The notes under the pieces are model-generated. The model saw nothing but the letters and a program-made list of their open reading frames with translations. It did no database searches and was not told the origin of the DNA. A DNA stretch of 64,000 nt, from assembly GCA_015143295.1 (NCBI GenBank), contig CM026562.1:9638041-9702040 (forward strand). Direction: 5' to 3'. Every line of letters starts with the position of its first letter. Within the stretch, counting starts at the first letter, position 1. This DNA comes from Tetracentron sinense. Lineage: Eukaryota > Streptophyta > Magnoliopsida > Trochodendrales > Trochodendraceae. Of this stretch, positions 43,862-54,861 are shown in pieces. A program made the translations under genes and the position numbers.

Positions 43862-44127
43862 GGGATCCTGTCCTGTCCAATTGCGATTGAACTCTCAATT
43901 CGGTCCCCAAAACCCTCTTGTAAAGCTCGTTTGGTTCACAAAGCCCTTTTTAAATGAATTTTTAACTCTAGTTCAGAAGTTTTAACTCTTAAGATAAATG
44001 TTTTTTTTTCTAAAAATCTAGGTTACATTGTTTAACCCTGATAAGGGTTAGTGAATCTTAACCACATGTGTTGACTTTTGGGTGCGATTAAACTCTCTTG
44101 AGTTCAATCGTGATAGAATATGATCCC
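43862..44127. mobile_element. Foldback MITE upstream of the FAR1-family gene
   Basis: GGGATC...CAATTGCGATTGAACTC at the left matches, inverted, GGGATCATATTCTATCACGATTGAACTC at the right, with the TTAAGATTCACTAACCC core inside. About 266 bp, same family as 30351-30744. Confidence 0.65.
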
Positions 44128-44136
44128 AATTATCAG

Positions 44137-44220
44137 GGTTACTCGATTCGCTGCATACTTTATCGAATCACGAACCCTGGGTTACTTGATTCGTTGCCTA
44201 CTTTATTGAAACACGAACCG
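44137..44220. repeat. ~42-bp diverged tandem duplication
   Basis: GGGTTACTCGATTCG...CACGAACC is followed by GGGTTACTTGATTCG...CACGAACC. Confidence 0.8.
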
Positions 44221-44373
44221 ACTCGCAGTTCGATTAGGAAAATTAGCGAATTTCATTATCGTACCTAATTGGTTCGCTGAATTTCTCTTTGAGTTTGGTG
44301 TTCAGACAAAACTTTCTTTTTGGGTTCATGAACTGCTCATTAAAAAATATTTTTTACAATTTTTTATAATAAG

Positions 44374-44379
<6 letters not shown>

Positions 44380-44420
<41 letters not shown>

Positions 44421-44488
44421 TATACATGCTTTAATATGTAAGCAAATCTCAAGTATGGTCATAGTGTATATATATATATATATATATT
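44380..44488. repeat. (TA)n microsatellites
   Basis: Two (TA)n runs (44380-44416 and 44467-44487) before the Helitron 3' end. Confidence 0.9.
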
Positions 44489-44738
44489 AGCAAACACCCC
44501 GTGCAAGGCGCGGGTCGGTGATAAGAAAAAAGTTAAAAAGTGAATGCATTGGATTCCTCTCTTATCAAATGACACTTAACAAGCTGATGCACACAATTAA
44601 GGCTCTGATCTGAACAAAATTGTAAGACCTTCTAATTAAGACGGGGATGAACGGGTTGCACCATGGGTCACATGAGCTTGATCCTATGAACTGAGGAATA
44701 TAATGTAGTCGAAATCAAATAGCACCTGAGATTTTTAT

Positions 44739-44978
44739 GGGGAGTTTGGATTGGATATTTTTGGCCAAAAATCAATTTTGGTAAAATTTATAGTATGGAA
44801 ATTAATGGTTAAATAATCATTTTTCAAATAATAGTGTTGAGAATATATAGATGAGTCTCTCAACTTTGTATTCTCCTAAAACTATTGTTTGAAAAAATGA
44901 TTAATTGATGATGAATTTCTACACAATCAATTTTATCAAAATTAATTTTTGGCCACAAAAATCCAATCTAAACGCCAC
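44739..44978. mobile_element. Foldback MITE (GTTTGGATTGGAT type)
   Basis: GGAGTTTGGATTGGATATTT and, inverted, GGCGTTTAGATTGGATTTTT form the ends; the inner arms include CCAAAAATYAATTTT. About 240 bp, palindromic. Confidence 0.7.
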
Positions 44979-44999
44979 CTTATCCTTCAGTGGGGCCAA

Positions 45000-46040
45000 A
45001 AGAGTTTTTAAAACAAAAACAGCTTTTGAGACCCGAAGAAAGATTTAATGATCTTCTTAGCATATACGTTCTCAAATTTCCACTACATGCATATAAATTA
45101 ATTTAAAAATTCAGAGATAGGTTAATCATCCAAATCACAAATATTATTAATGTATAGTCATCTGATAATTGTGCATTGAACAAATTTAAAGAACACTACC
45201 ATATAAACGGACAAGGTATTTCCCATGAACGAGAAAGATGCAGCCATGAAACTCCTTATACTTTTGGACTGCAGACTCATTTGCGCAGATCTTGAGAACG
45301 AACAGGAAAGTATAATCATCGGCTTATACGCCACCCTATGTAGGCCATCCTATTACAAAGCTTGAAGGCATCTTTGTGAGTGCCATCGATTGAGTATTTG
45401 ACATGAGTATTCCATTCTTCATAAGAGGGGGGGCATGGACCAATGAGGTCCAGCCTTAGCTTCGCAAATGCATTTCCTAGGTACGTTAACTATTTTCCGT
45501 TTTAGAATTGAGGAAGATGAGAAGACTGAAATCGTTGGTATAAGAAGACAAACAATTCGTTTGGGTTGAGAGATGAGAAGGTGAGGAGGCGCATCCGTAC
45601 AGAAGAAGAAAAGGAGGTGAGGGACGAGAGTCAAGTGGTCCCATTAATTGATAAATTCTTTTAGGGTAAATTACACTAACCTCCCTTGAGGTTTGGCAAA
45701 ATTTCTTTTTATAAGGAAGTGAGTGGGTCTACATCCAACTCTTTTAATAAGGAGGTTGAGAAATGAGAAAGCGAGGAGATGTGTCCGTTTAGAAGAAGAA
45801 AGAGGGATGAGTGGAGTGGATCCCACTGATTAATCAAATTTTTTAATAAGAAAGTGAGCGGAGCCTTCTTACATTTCAAATATATGAACAACAATAATTA
45901 GGAGATGACATGTCATTTTCTTATTTTATCAATTTAATCTTATTTGATCAATTTAATAATAGACTCAACATAAACATGGCATCACCAAAAATAAAGAATG
46001 GAGGTCATTGAGATATGCCACGCGAAACTAACCCGCATAT
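45000..46040. other. Helitron interior, no gene seen
   Basis: AT-rich. Includes a copy of the CCAATGAGGTCCAGCCTTAG block (45440-45462), inverted relative to 32950. ORFs at 45419-45634 and 45709-45894 have no known domains. Confidence 0.5.
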
Positions 46041-46250
46041 AATATTAGTACTAGCAAACACCCCGTGCGATGCAAAGATAAAAACAACAAAAGAAAATGC
46101 TAGAACATGAGAGTATTTTCAAGAAGTTAACAGTTGTAATGGGTAAATTTCGTAAAAACCTAAGTATGGTAACAACGAGCTTGTCTTCAGTGTGGTGTTA
46201 TCGTTTGAGCTCATTTCCGTCGTCTCCTCGGCAACGGGCCCGTGGTCGTA

Positions 46251-46458
46251 TGAACGACGAGAACGTGGTCCCATGAACGACGATCACGTCTTCACTCTGA
46301 CGACGGACCCGTGGTCTTGTGAACGACGATCACGTCTTCACTCTGACGACGGACCCGTGGTCTTGTGAACGACGATCACGTCCTCACTCTGGCAACGGAC
46401 CCGTGGTCTCGTGAACGACGATCACGTCTTTATTCTGACGACGTACCCGTCATCTTAT
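46251..46458 (+). repeat. 46-bp tandem repeats in the solo LTR
   Basis: Four 46-bp units start at 46275, 46321, 46367 and 46413 (GAACGACGATCACGTCTTCA...), with a shortened unit at 46251. Located in U3, upstream of the TATA box. Confidence 0.95.
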
Positions 46459-46764
46459 TGTCCACGATCGCGTATCCTAAACACGTAATGAGATCTGGCG
46501 TTGCTGCCCAGTCGCCTGGGACTGATCCTACCTCTACGATGGTAGGTGGGTAACATTGTCTTGGCATTAAATGACATTTAATGCTGTATTTAATGTCAGT
46601 CACCTCGGACGAGTTCCTACTCTTTGCCTGCTCTTTTTGTGTGCAGATGCGCGTGCAGTACGAATGACCGGGAGATCTATCTAAAATGATTACTGAAGTA
46701 CACATCAGGGATTCGAGGTATGCATGGACATCAATGGGTGCCTATGGCCATGGCAAAGGTGGTC

Positions 46765-46772
46765 TATATAAA
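46765..46772 (+). promoter_or_regulatory. TATA box of solo LTR
   Basis: TATATAAA, about 225 bp before the LTR end. Confidence 0.7.
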
Positions 46773-47221
46773 CCTGTGAAGAACAGTGTAAGGGGGACGA
46801 AAAATTGGGAGAGCTAAGACCTTCGAACTCTCTATTCTATTCTTACTGTTCATCATCTCCTACACCTACTGACTTAATCATCGGAGTACAGGTCAGGGTA
46901 TCACACCCTCCACTCCAATCTTCTACCAGTACATCAGAACTTGGGAGGAGCTGCTGCTGACGCGTGTCCTTTCGGTAATTTTCCCCCACAACAGTACAAT
47001 TGAATTCCTTATTCCTTTGGACTTATATCCATACATTAGACTATAGAGTATCAAACTATCCATTATGAGGTTCACACTTCAGTAAAAATTGTTGTGGGTT
47101 CCTTCAAAGTGCACATTCATGAATATTTCACGTCAATCAAATTACTAAGGCTGAGTGTAAAATTCTAACAGGAAACAAAAATGGAAGCAAAGTTTCACTT
47201 GATAACAAAGTAACTAAGTCA

Positions 47222-47479
47222 ATAAGTTACATAACTGTAAAAGAGAAAATCATAAGGGCACAAGTGAAGAAAAAATTATATTTCACCTGGACCTAAAACA
47301 CATTCTAAAAAATATATTACATGAATCTAGGACCTCTCAAGAATATAGAAATAAGTTACATAACTGTAAAAGAGAAAATCATAAGGGCACAAGTGAAGAA
47401 AAAATTATATTTCACCTGGACCTAAAACACATTCTAAAAAATATATTACATGAATCTAGGACCTCTCAAGAATATAGAA
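47222..47479. repeat. 129-bp perfect tandem duplication
   Basis: 47222-47350 and 47351-47479 are identical (starting ATAAGTTACATAACTGTAAA). No mismatch seen, so the event is recent or the locus is misassembled. Confidence 0.95.
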
Positions 47480-48156
47480 ATTCTTAGAGAAATAACAAAG
47501 AATGATTGGTCCACCTATATATGTAGAGCAATTACAGAGATGGAGAGAGGTCTATACATGGTGAGAGAAAGATATGAGCAACAAAAAGAAAAAACGGAAA
47601 AAGAGAGAGAAAGAGAGGTGATGCAGGAGTAGGTATTTAAAATTTTATTAAGATGAAAAGTTAGTTGTCCAAATTTTTTTTTTTTTTTTGGTTAACGTAA
47701 CAACACCCCAAGGCAAGCTATAGTCATGAGGAAGAAGACCACACACATGCACTCACGTGCGCGCGCACACACACGCAAACACACAACACACAACACACAA
47801 TCCAAATAAGCTTCACCCAAACACTCCTCAAAACGGATACCAACTGTTTGAGGCGTGATGGGCTGGTAGTCCAATTTGAACAATGTTAAATGCTAATACT
47901 GCATTGATCAATTCATACAAACACCATATTAAAATTGAAAAGAGAAACCCAAATAAATCAACATATGATCTACTTCTTTCTCTGCAATGTTGAGGTATCA
48001 CAGCTCATAGAAATTGCGGTATTTGTTGATTGCAATGACTCAGCAGCCAGTTTCTCAAGTTGTGCTGAAAATGCCAAAAGAAAATGTGTGAAATAAATGA
48101 AAAATATTGAAGAAAAAATTGACAAAAAATATAATGATGGTACAAAATGTAATAGT
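47480..48156. other. Helitron interior, no gene seen
   Basis: Purine-rich (GAGAGA) stretch, a 16-T run, and a CACACA/GCGCGC stretch (47736-47798). ORF 47450-47632 lies over the duplication and has no known domain. Confidence 0.5.
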
Positions 48157-48523
48157 TCTTCTTTACTATTATAATGCGAGAGCCTTGCGTGGATGAATTT
48201 TTCGAAATTCCCAAACTATCCTTCTGTAAAAACAAAACATTGATTTAATATTTTACTTTAATTCCCAAACTACCCTTTACTCATCTATCTACTTAAAATC
48301 ACAGCCAATCGCGATTGAACTCGGGGAGAGTTCAATCGCACTCGTGGGTTAACACGTGTCCCTTTTAACTGTGGTTAACTCCCTCTCGTGCTCACGTGCA
48401 TCACACGTGCCACTAGCGAGTTCAATCGCACCCACAAGTTAACACGTGTCCCTTTTAACTCCTATTAATTGTGGTTAGCTTCTTCCCCTCGCTCTCACGT
48501 GCATCGCACGGGCCACCCGCTAG
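48157..48523 (+). mobile_element. Small non-autonomous Helitron
   Basis: It starts TCTTCTTTACTATTATAATG and ends with hairpin CACGTGCATCGCACGGG, then CCACCCGCTAG before T. Near the 3' end a ~125-bp segment with the GTTAACACGTGTCCC foldback core and a hairpin is present twice (48330-48415 and 48417-48523). About 367 bp. Confidence 0.65.
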
Positions 48524-49502
48524 TTGTTATATAATAACAAAATAAATATTTTATGTGGTTACTAATAATTTTTTTTAGTTTTGTTTCTAATATTTGTGAA
48601 TGCATGTTCTATTTCTTTTAATCGAAAAGCAAGGACAAGTATTGGTCCTGCAAAGAAAGTGAAGAAAAGAGAAACTGAGGCTAGCATTTTCTTTTTTTTA
48701 AAAAAAGAAAAAAAGAAAAAAAAAGGCTAGCATTCTCCCTTTTTTGTATTGATTTCTATATTTTGTTGGTTACAATCCCATAAACTGATTCGAGAGATAA
48801 GATTAAAAGATTTAATTTATAAAGTAAAATGGTCTTTCTTTTTCAAATCTCAACTCCCTACAGCGTTACCCAGTACCACTTTGTGTGTATAAGATACCAC
48901 CCGGCCCCAAAAGAGGCTCCTATTATACATGATAACTTAACTTCCAAGCATAACATGAGTTCCATGTACCCTATACATTTAACCACATTATCAATTTTCA
49001 AGAGAAATCAATGTGTACACTACTCCCATCAAAACAATGAATTGTAAATATCCTCCTCAACCATTAGATTGATTACGATTCAAAGGTTATGAAATTATCT
49101 CAATGGTTGAGATTGAGCACAAGCTAACAGGATTCTTTTTTCCTTTTTTATTATCTATTTCCATTTTTGTTTTTCCTTTTCTAGTCTCGAAATCTACATC
49201 TCTCCCCCTCTTCTCCTCCACAAAACCAAAGCAAAAATAACCAACTTAATAATCCCCACCATTAATATTAAAAAAAAAAAAATTAACATAAACTATGTAC
49301 ATTACTAGACATCTCAAATAAAAAAAAAAGGGGATAAAAAATGATAGAGATTGGGGCTGAAGCTTCAAAAGCTAAGAAATTACTCGAACATATGGACAAC
49401 AACATGCTCAATGACAACTCGTGTATGTTCAGATGTCCCAGATGCAGTATTGGTCAGAGCCCACAATGCCTCAAACTACACATAAATAAATATAAAATTA
49501 GA
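48524..49502. other. Helitron interior, no gene seen
   Basis: AT-rich with A-runs. The ORF at 49341-49556 contains two CxxC pairs (MFRCPRCSIG) but no wider match and runs into the hAT element, so it is not called. Confidence 0.45.
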
Positions 49503-49510
49503 CCTAATGA

Positions 49511-50118
49511 CGGGCGGAGCCGGGGGGGGCCATGGCCCCCCCAACATTTTTGCTAATCCTTATAGTTTTGGTATGAATTAGTGGGCCCCCCAAAATTTTT
49601 AATTTATTTAGTATACTTGGCCCTCCCATTTTTTTTTGTCTTATATGTATTAGTGGGCCCCCCAATTTTTTTCACACATGTAGTGGGCCCTCCAATGGAC
49701 TCCCTTTATGCCCTTTAGGTCGCCACATGTCTCTATTGAGCACTCCTTAACTATGGTTAAAAACCACTCATTCTTAAAGTTCATCTACTTATTCTTGGTT
49801 TTTTTAAAAAATATTAGATTTTTTAAACTTTATGAGTTAGTGAATTTTAACTATGGTTTGAAAATTTTGATATTTCTTTTAAAAACCAAGGATATGTGGG
49901 TGAATCTTAACCACAGTTAAGGATATCAATAGAGACATGTGGTGACCTCAAGGACATTACCAGAAAAAAATTCTCAAAAAAAAAAATTACCCCAAAAAAA
50001 ATTTTCTCGGGGCTACGCCCCCAAATCCCCAAGTTCCATGCTTACAGATCATATAATGTTTTTTATACATGTATTTCTACCCCCCCAAAAAAATGAAAAA
50101 TTCCTAGCTCCGCCCCTG
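49511..50118. mobile_element. Non-autonomous hAT element with 8-bp target duplication
   Basis: Ends CGGGCGGAGCC (left) and, inverted, CAGGGGCGGAGC (right), flanked by CCTAATGA at 49503-49510 and 50119-50126. The 8-bp duplication and CAGGGGCGGA end are typical of hAT (Tip100-like) elements. G/C-rich ends, 608 bp, no transposase. Confidence 0.85.
49711..49953. mobile_element. Foldback MITE nested in the hAT element
   Basis: AGGTCGCCACATGTCTCTAT at the left equals, with one mismatch, the inverse of the right end (ATAGAGACATGTGGTGACCT); TTAACTATGGTTAA and TTAACCACAGTTAA follow inward. Confidence 0.8.
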
Positions 50119-50900
50119 CCTAATGATATATTAATTTACATGGTTTCTCTGCACAACAGAGTTAGAATCCACGACTAATCCATGGTTGAGGACTTGAGGC
50201 AGATCGTCTTCCAAGAAACTCCACAAATTGTAGAAATCAAAAGCAAAATACAACTCCCAATTTCTCAAAAACCAATAGATCATTAAGGTTGCCATACAGT
50301 AAGTGTGCTGTTGTGGGAGGCAACAACTCTCGCTGCGGAGTTCAACGATGGGCAAAGGCTTGAAAGACAGGAAAAGAAGAAGCGAGCAGAGGATTCCAAA
50401 GACGGATGTAGGAGGGAACCTACGTAATTGAAGGTGTACCTCTCACAATCTAAACAATATTTGAAAGAATGCCATGCAGTTGAACAAAATTTTTCTCTTC
50501 TTGTCCCAAAAATACAAGTCCTTTGGCCTAAATTTTATACGAAGCAAGATGAGAATTAAAACACTATGAAGGAGAAGAGGTGAAGAGGAGTCATAAGTCT
50601 CTATTCCGGCTGTTGGGTTTCTTCTTTAAAGAGTAGAGAGAGGGAGATAATCAGTAATGTTGCTTTAAAGAGGTGAAAACATTACATCTGGTACAAAATT
50701 TAGTATTAATTAATGTTTTGCGCACTATTATTTGGGGAGTAAAGAAAATAGAGACATATAAGGGGAAGTTAATGGGAGAAAAAAAGGAGGAGATGAAAGG
50801 TGAAAAAATTGTGGGTCCCACCAATTAAAAGAAGTTTGATGATGTGACCTTACAAATGGAGAGTAATCCTACGTGGCATCAAGAGGAGGACAGACATGGC
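50119..50900. other. Helitron 5' interior, no gene recognised
   Basis: The minus ORF 50131-50355 (FYNLWSFLEDDLPQVLNHGL) is not one I recognise; it could be a captured exon. Purine-rich sequence follows. Confidence 0.35.
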
Positions 50901-50999
50901 ATCCATAGAAACACATTAACTGTGTTTTAGTATAGAAGATTGATTGACTATTAAGAAGCCGGTGCATGGATAATCAATTGTATTACAATTAAATAATTG

Positions 51000-52060
51000 A
51001 AAGTATAAAAAAATAATATAGAAATTATTTGCACCTAAATATTCTTCTCTTATTTCCCATAACTCTTCTATGATTTTTTTTTGACAATAACATCATAGCC
51101 TTTTTTGGGAGGAGTTCCTTACCACGTGAAAGATATAATTACTAAGGGATAATTTGTTAGTCTTCTCGTGTAGATTGAACCAATTTCACAGCTTTATCTA
51201 ATCAATTGATGAAAAAGAGGGGGGGTGTTAAGGAGCATTATCCACAGTACTCCACTGATAATTTGATGGGTTTTTATGGAGAATGGTTATGTGGGTATGA
51301 ATTATTTTGGGCTAGGTGGTGTGGGGGACTACAGGAAAAATTTTGAGGATTGAGTTCGTGGGTCATCTATTTGATTAATAGATAAATTTTTTTTTTTCAA
51401 AAGTGAGGGTTGCAACTGCCTACATCATACATAAGCAATAATGCAAAGAAGGTAATTGCACAACACCCTTATTGCCAAGAGGTTTGCACTTTGCAATGGT
51501 TATAATATTGTTAAGGGAAGTGATTTAATACTCTCAATAGTACATACTATCGAGAGCTACACCCTTGGATTTTCAATCTAAAGGTCTCAAGCATTAAGTG
51601 GGGCCATCATTTAAAGCATATGAGGACATGGAGCCGTTGGATTTTCAATCCAATGGTCCTTATCGCTTTCATATTTTCAATATGCACCCAAAAAGGAATT
51701 TTTATGAGTATACCTTACTTTTGGCAATTGAGAATCCAAACAGGCCACAAACAATTATAGGTCTTCAAAGTTTGCTAACGACAAAACATATGGACCATTA
51801 GAAGGGAATACACATATCCCGTATTCCCAACCCACTAATCTCCTGTAAACCAAACAACAAAATGGCCCAAACTTTGCACAAATTATAAGCATATCCCATA
51901 TTGGGTCACTTGTTTTTATATTAATTTCTTGATTTCTGAAAAAGTTAGGAAAAAAATCAATTAAACCTGATAACTAATTGTATGAAGTTTAGAGAACAAT
52001 GAAACTTGGTAATTGTATAAAGTTTAGAGAACAATTAAACTTGGCCCACATTAAAAATAA
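51000..52060. other. No gene recognised
   Basis: AT-rich. TTGGATTTTCAATC occurs twice (about 51564 and 51637). ORF 51598-51801 has no known domain. Confidence 0.5.
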
Positions 52061-52640
52061 AATGAATGAAAGGAGGACTAATGTACAATATTAAGGGAGA
52101 CAGTGAGACTGAGGAGGATCTTATGTATTCTCTAATAACAATCATAATGATCAAACCACCAAGGTTGGGAAAGAGCATTCCACTCATGCACGGTTGTGCA
52201 CACCTCATGCATTGCTTCCACCAATCAACTGACCATGAGAAGTGTCCCTCGGTTCTCTCACAACTCGGTTTATTTCTTCCACCAATCAGCTGGCTGATAT
52301 CTTTACAAAACCATTACCACAATTCCCAATATCATGGATTGAAGACCAAATTGGGTCTCTGTGTCTCTCCCTGGCTCAATTTCTTATCAAACGACCAAGG
52401 ATGAGAAAGAGCATTCTGCTCATGCACAATTGTGCACAACTCCTCATGCATTGTTGTGTATAACTCATGTAGAATATTATTTAGTTAGAAAAGATATCCT
52501 CAAATATTTCTAATCTAGAATTCTGTATACTTACTTCTTATCCCATTATTCTTTTGGAGAGTTTCCTTAATAAAGGATTCTCTTGATTGTAACTAATGTA
52601 ATCTTTTATATATGTTAGAAAGAAAGCAATCAGATACGTA
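52061..52640 (+). mobile_element. Ty1/copia 3' end: pol C-terminus and LTR part
   Basis: 52240-52360 encodes TTRFISSTNQLADIFTKPLP, the conserved end of copia RNase H. A duplicated block (AAGAGCATTC.CTCATGCAC) lies on both sides (52169 and 52408). LTR-like sequence follows (52460-52620: TAGTTAGAAAAGATATCC, then GGAGAGTTTCCTTAATAAAG). No PBS or gag; a truncated element. Confidence 0.6.
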
Positions 52641-52880
52641 AGAAAGAACAACTTGAATAGATAGTGGAGTCTAAAAGTAGCTTTGTTACTCATCATTAAT
52701 GAGATTGTAGAGTCTAAGGACCTTGTGGAGAACGTAGTTGTTTAACCTTCCCTAAACTCTACCAATAACTCCAAAATAGGGACAGGATCCATTGCATGGT
52801 AACTCACAGTAATAGAGCTCAAATCAAATATATTAAGGCCTTATTTTCCAAACAGTCCGCAATTCCCAGAGTTGCAATAC

Positions 52881-53102
52881 TCAATGAATTCTCTGAGCAC
52901 CACCACTGCAGTGATGAAGAACTTTCTCCAAAGAAGGGAACTCCACTACCAAGTTGCGACCTCCTCTAGAGCAAACAGGACGCCACCCAGGGCCACAGAA
53001 AGTAACATCGACATCATAGGCTGCCCCATAAGTGATAAGATCCCTACAGTCCCTATGGCCTAGTGCAGCCAGCGCCATTTGAGGGGTAATTTTAAGCTCC
53101 AC
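52881..53102 (-). CDS. Unidentified 73-residue ORF inside Helitron unit
   Basis: I do not recognise this product. Open from MELKITPQMALAALGHRD to GGAQRIH, about 50 percent GC, higher than its AT-rich surroundings. Gly, Cys and Arg residues are frequent (TFCGPGWRPVCSRGGRN). It could be a captured exon of a host gene, since Helitrons carry such pieces, or chance. Confidence 0.25.
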   Translation of the reverse strand: MELKITPQMALAALGHRDCRDLITYGAAYDVDVTFCGPGWRPVCSRGGRNLVVEFPSLEKVLHHCSGGAQRIH

Positions 53103-53620
53103 CTTGGCCTAGCAAGGAAGCAATGCAAGACCCAATGTGCACGAGAGGCCTTTACCAGCAAAGGCAACTGAGATGTCTCCAACGATCTGGGATGATAATT
53201 TATGGAAAACAATCAATTTAAGGATACCCAATTAAGACGTCGGTTAAATTTTAAAACTTCATACCCTTGAATTCTCTTTTGGAAACCGTAGGAATGAGAG
53301 GATTATTATGGAGATAAGAGGGAAGGGACGTAATGCTTTGTGTCTATCCGCATGGCTTAGAAAGACGTTTCGAAAGGGATTTGCCTTAGATTGGTAAGTC
53401 GGAGAGATAAATTAGGTTAGTGGGAGAGATAATTTAGGAGGTTTTTTTTTTGGATCGGTTAGTGGAGGGAGATAAATTAGGAGAATTAAAAGGCCTTCTA
53501 GAGAAGATAACATGGGGAAAGTTATTGATAAGAGAGAATTAGAGAGCCCTAGATTATGGAAACGTGTGAGGGAGGATTAATGAGAGAATTATGAAATCAT
53601 ATTCTTTTATTGACCGGTGA
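53103..53620. other. Helitron leader, no gene seen
   Basis: On the minus strand it resembles the first part of the Helitron starting at 54112 (shared CTCTCATTAATC, TTAATTCTCC.AATTTATCTC and TTTTGAAACGTCT-like blocks). Confidence 0.6.
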
Positions 53621-53938
53621 TCTTCTCCAGTTGTAACCGGTTTTGGGCAAAACCGGTTACTCCCCTATGATCACCACATGTCCCATTTTACACCTCTTAA
53701 CTGTGGTTAAGATTCACCTACCCTTAGGGTTCACTCACCTATCTTTGGCTTTTAAGGAGTTGGTAAATTTTAACCATAGTTAATAAAAAAAATTATTATT
53801 TTTTCTAAAAACAAAGAATAAGTGGGTGAACCTTAGGAGTGAGTGAATCTTAATCATAGTTAAGAGGTATCAAAAGAGACACGTGGCCACCTCAGAGGTG
53901 TAACCGGTTTTGGCAAAACTGGTTACAACTAGAGAAGA
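53621..53938. mobile_element. Foldback MITE with ACCGGTT ends
   Basis: CTTCTCCAGTTGTAACCGG at the left and, inverted, CTTCTCTAGTTGTAACCAG at the right; inside, CACATGTCCCATTTTACACC, TTAACTGTGGTTAAGATTCA and their inverted partners. 318 bp, nearly a full palindrome. Confidence 0.8.
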
Positions 53939-54861
53939 ATACGTCCCTCTTTTATTATGATGATTTGGCCTCACAAATGAAGATGAGTCCTATGTGGCAT
54001 CAAGAGGAACACTCTAACTGTGTTTTATAATAGTATATATATATATAAATTTCCGAATGAACAAATTGCAACAATAACTCCATCAAGACTTAGGATCTAT
54101 AGCTGGAGACATCTATACTACTACTATATGCTAGAGTGAAAACCGTCCTCCTTGCGATATCAAGCTTCCTCTTCATTTGTGAAGCCACCTAAGCAAAGTA
54201 GTGGCACCCACCTTTATTTCTCTCTTCCACTTTGTTACAATCAATAAGTGGACCCATGTTTTTAACCACCTTTCATAATTCTCTCATTAATCTTCTCCTC
54301 ACACACGTTTTCATAATTAAAGCAATCCTCTATTTCTCTCTCATCAACAACTTTCTCTTTCTTTCTCTTTCGTAACCTTCTTTGTGCGTTATTAAAGGGT
54401 GCATTTTGAGTATTAACCTATTGCAATTCCATACCTATCGCACCCCTCTCCCCCCTTTTTTGTCTCCATTTGTAACATCTGCAAAGGGAAATCTCTTTTA
54501 ATTCTCCCAATTTATCTCTCCCCCACTAACCTATCTAAGGGAAATCCTTTTGAAACGTCTAAGCAATGTGAATAGACACAATCCATTACCTTCCTTCCCT
54601 TTTCACTCTATAATTATCCCATTTTTCTCTCCCTTAAAAGAGTTAAACCTCTGTGGTTCAGATCATGTGTTGTTTGTCTACCGGCATAATACCATGAGTT
54701 ATTTATTTATTTTCATCAGTTTTGTGTTAATTTATAGTTTACATTGCTTCATTAAGTGAATGTCTATGTGTTCAAATCTTGAAGCTGTTGTGCCCTAGAT
54801 TGATGACACCTACATCTTCAATTGTTTGTTTGTATATTCGTCCGTATCTCTTCCATCTTCT

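Larger units (their letters stand above)
44487..46050 (-). mobile_element. Non-autonomous Helitron (first of a tandem set)
   Basis: On the minus strand the 3' end has a hairpin CCCGCGCCTTGCACGGGG, then TGTTTG, then CTAA followed by T, the Helitron signature. The 5' end is placed at about 46050, where TACTAATATTATATGCGGG resembles the start at 54112 and 48157, but the TC is lost. No Rep/helicase coding. It carries a nested MITE (44739-44978). Confidence 0.55.
46135..46990 (+). mobile_element. Solo LTR (Ty3/gypsy Tat-like) with target duplication
   Basis: 856 bp, TGTAATGGG to CCCCCACA, flanked on both sides by ACAGT (46130-46134 and 46991-46995). It has a TATA box (46765), then CTGACTTAATCATCGGAGTA (about 46867-46886) near the end, a block typical of plant Tat-type LTRs. 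No internal region is present, so it is the product of LTR-LTR recombination. Orientation is from the TATA and R-U5 order. Confidence 0.85.
46051..50939 (-). mobile_element. Non-autonomous Helitron (second of a tandem set), heavily nested
   Basis: Minus-strand 3' end: GCATCGCACGGGGTGTTTGCTAG at 46054-46051 followed by T, read here in two parts (GCATCGCACGGGG hairpin half and TGTTTGCTAG end). Minus-strand 5' end: TCTTCTATACTAAAACACAG at 50939, preceded by A. The first ~100 bp of the 5' end match those at about 54040 (GATGCCACGTAGGA block). Inside lie a solo LTR, a small Helitron, a hAT element and perfect duplications, which explain the 4.9-kb length. The pairing of these ends is inference. 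Confidence 0.5.
50950..54044 (-). mobile_element. Probable third tandem Helitron
   Basis: The minus-strand 5' end near 54036-54044 (ACTATTATAAAACACAGTTAG, split here as ACTATTATAAAACACAG plus TTAG) shares its first ~100 bp with the Helitron starting at 50939. The TC is replaced by a (TA)n run. The 3' end is uncertain, placed just before 50939 at a CCATGCACCGG-like stretch. It carries a MITE, a copia end and an unidentified ORF. Confidence 0.4.

Noticed and set aside
44380-44488. A centromeric or other satellite
   Set aside because: Only short (TA)n runs, no higher-order unit.
46251-46458. A CRISPR-like or free-standing satellite array
   Set aside because: The 46-bp units are contiguous without spacers and lie inside a solo LTR with target duplication.
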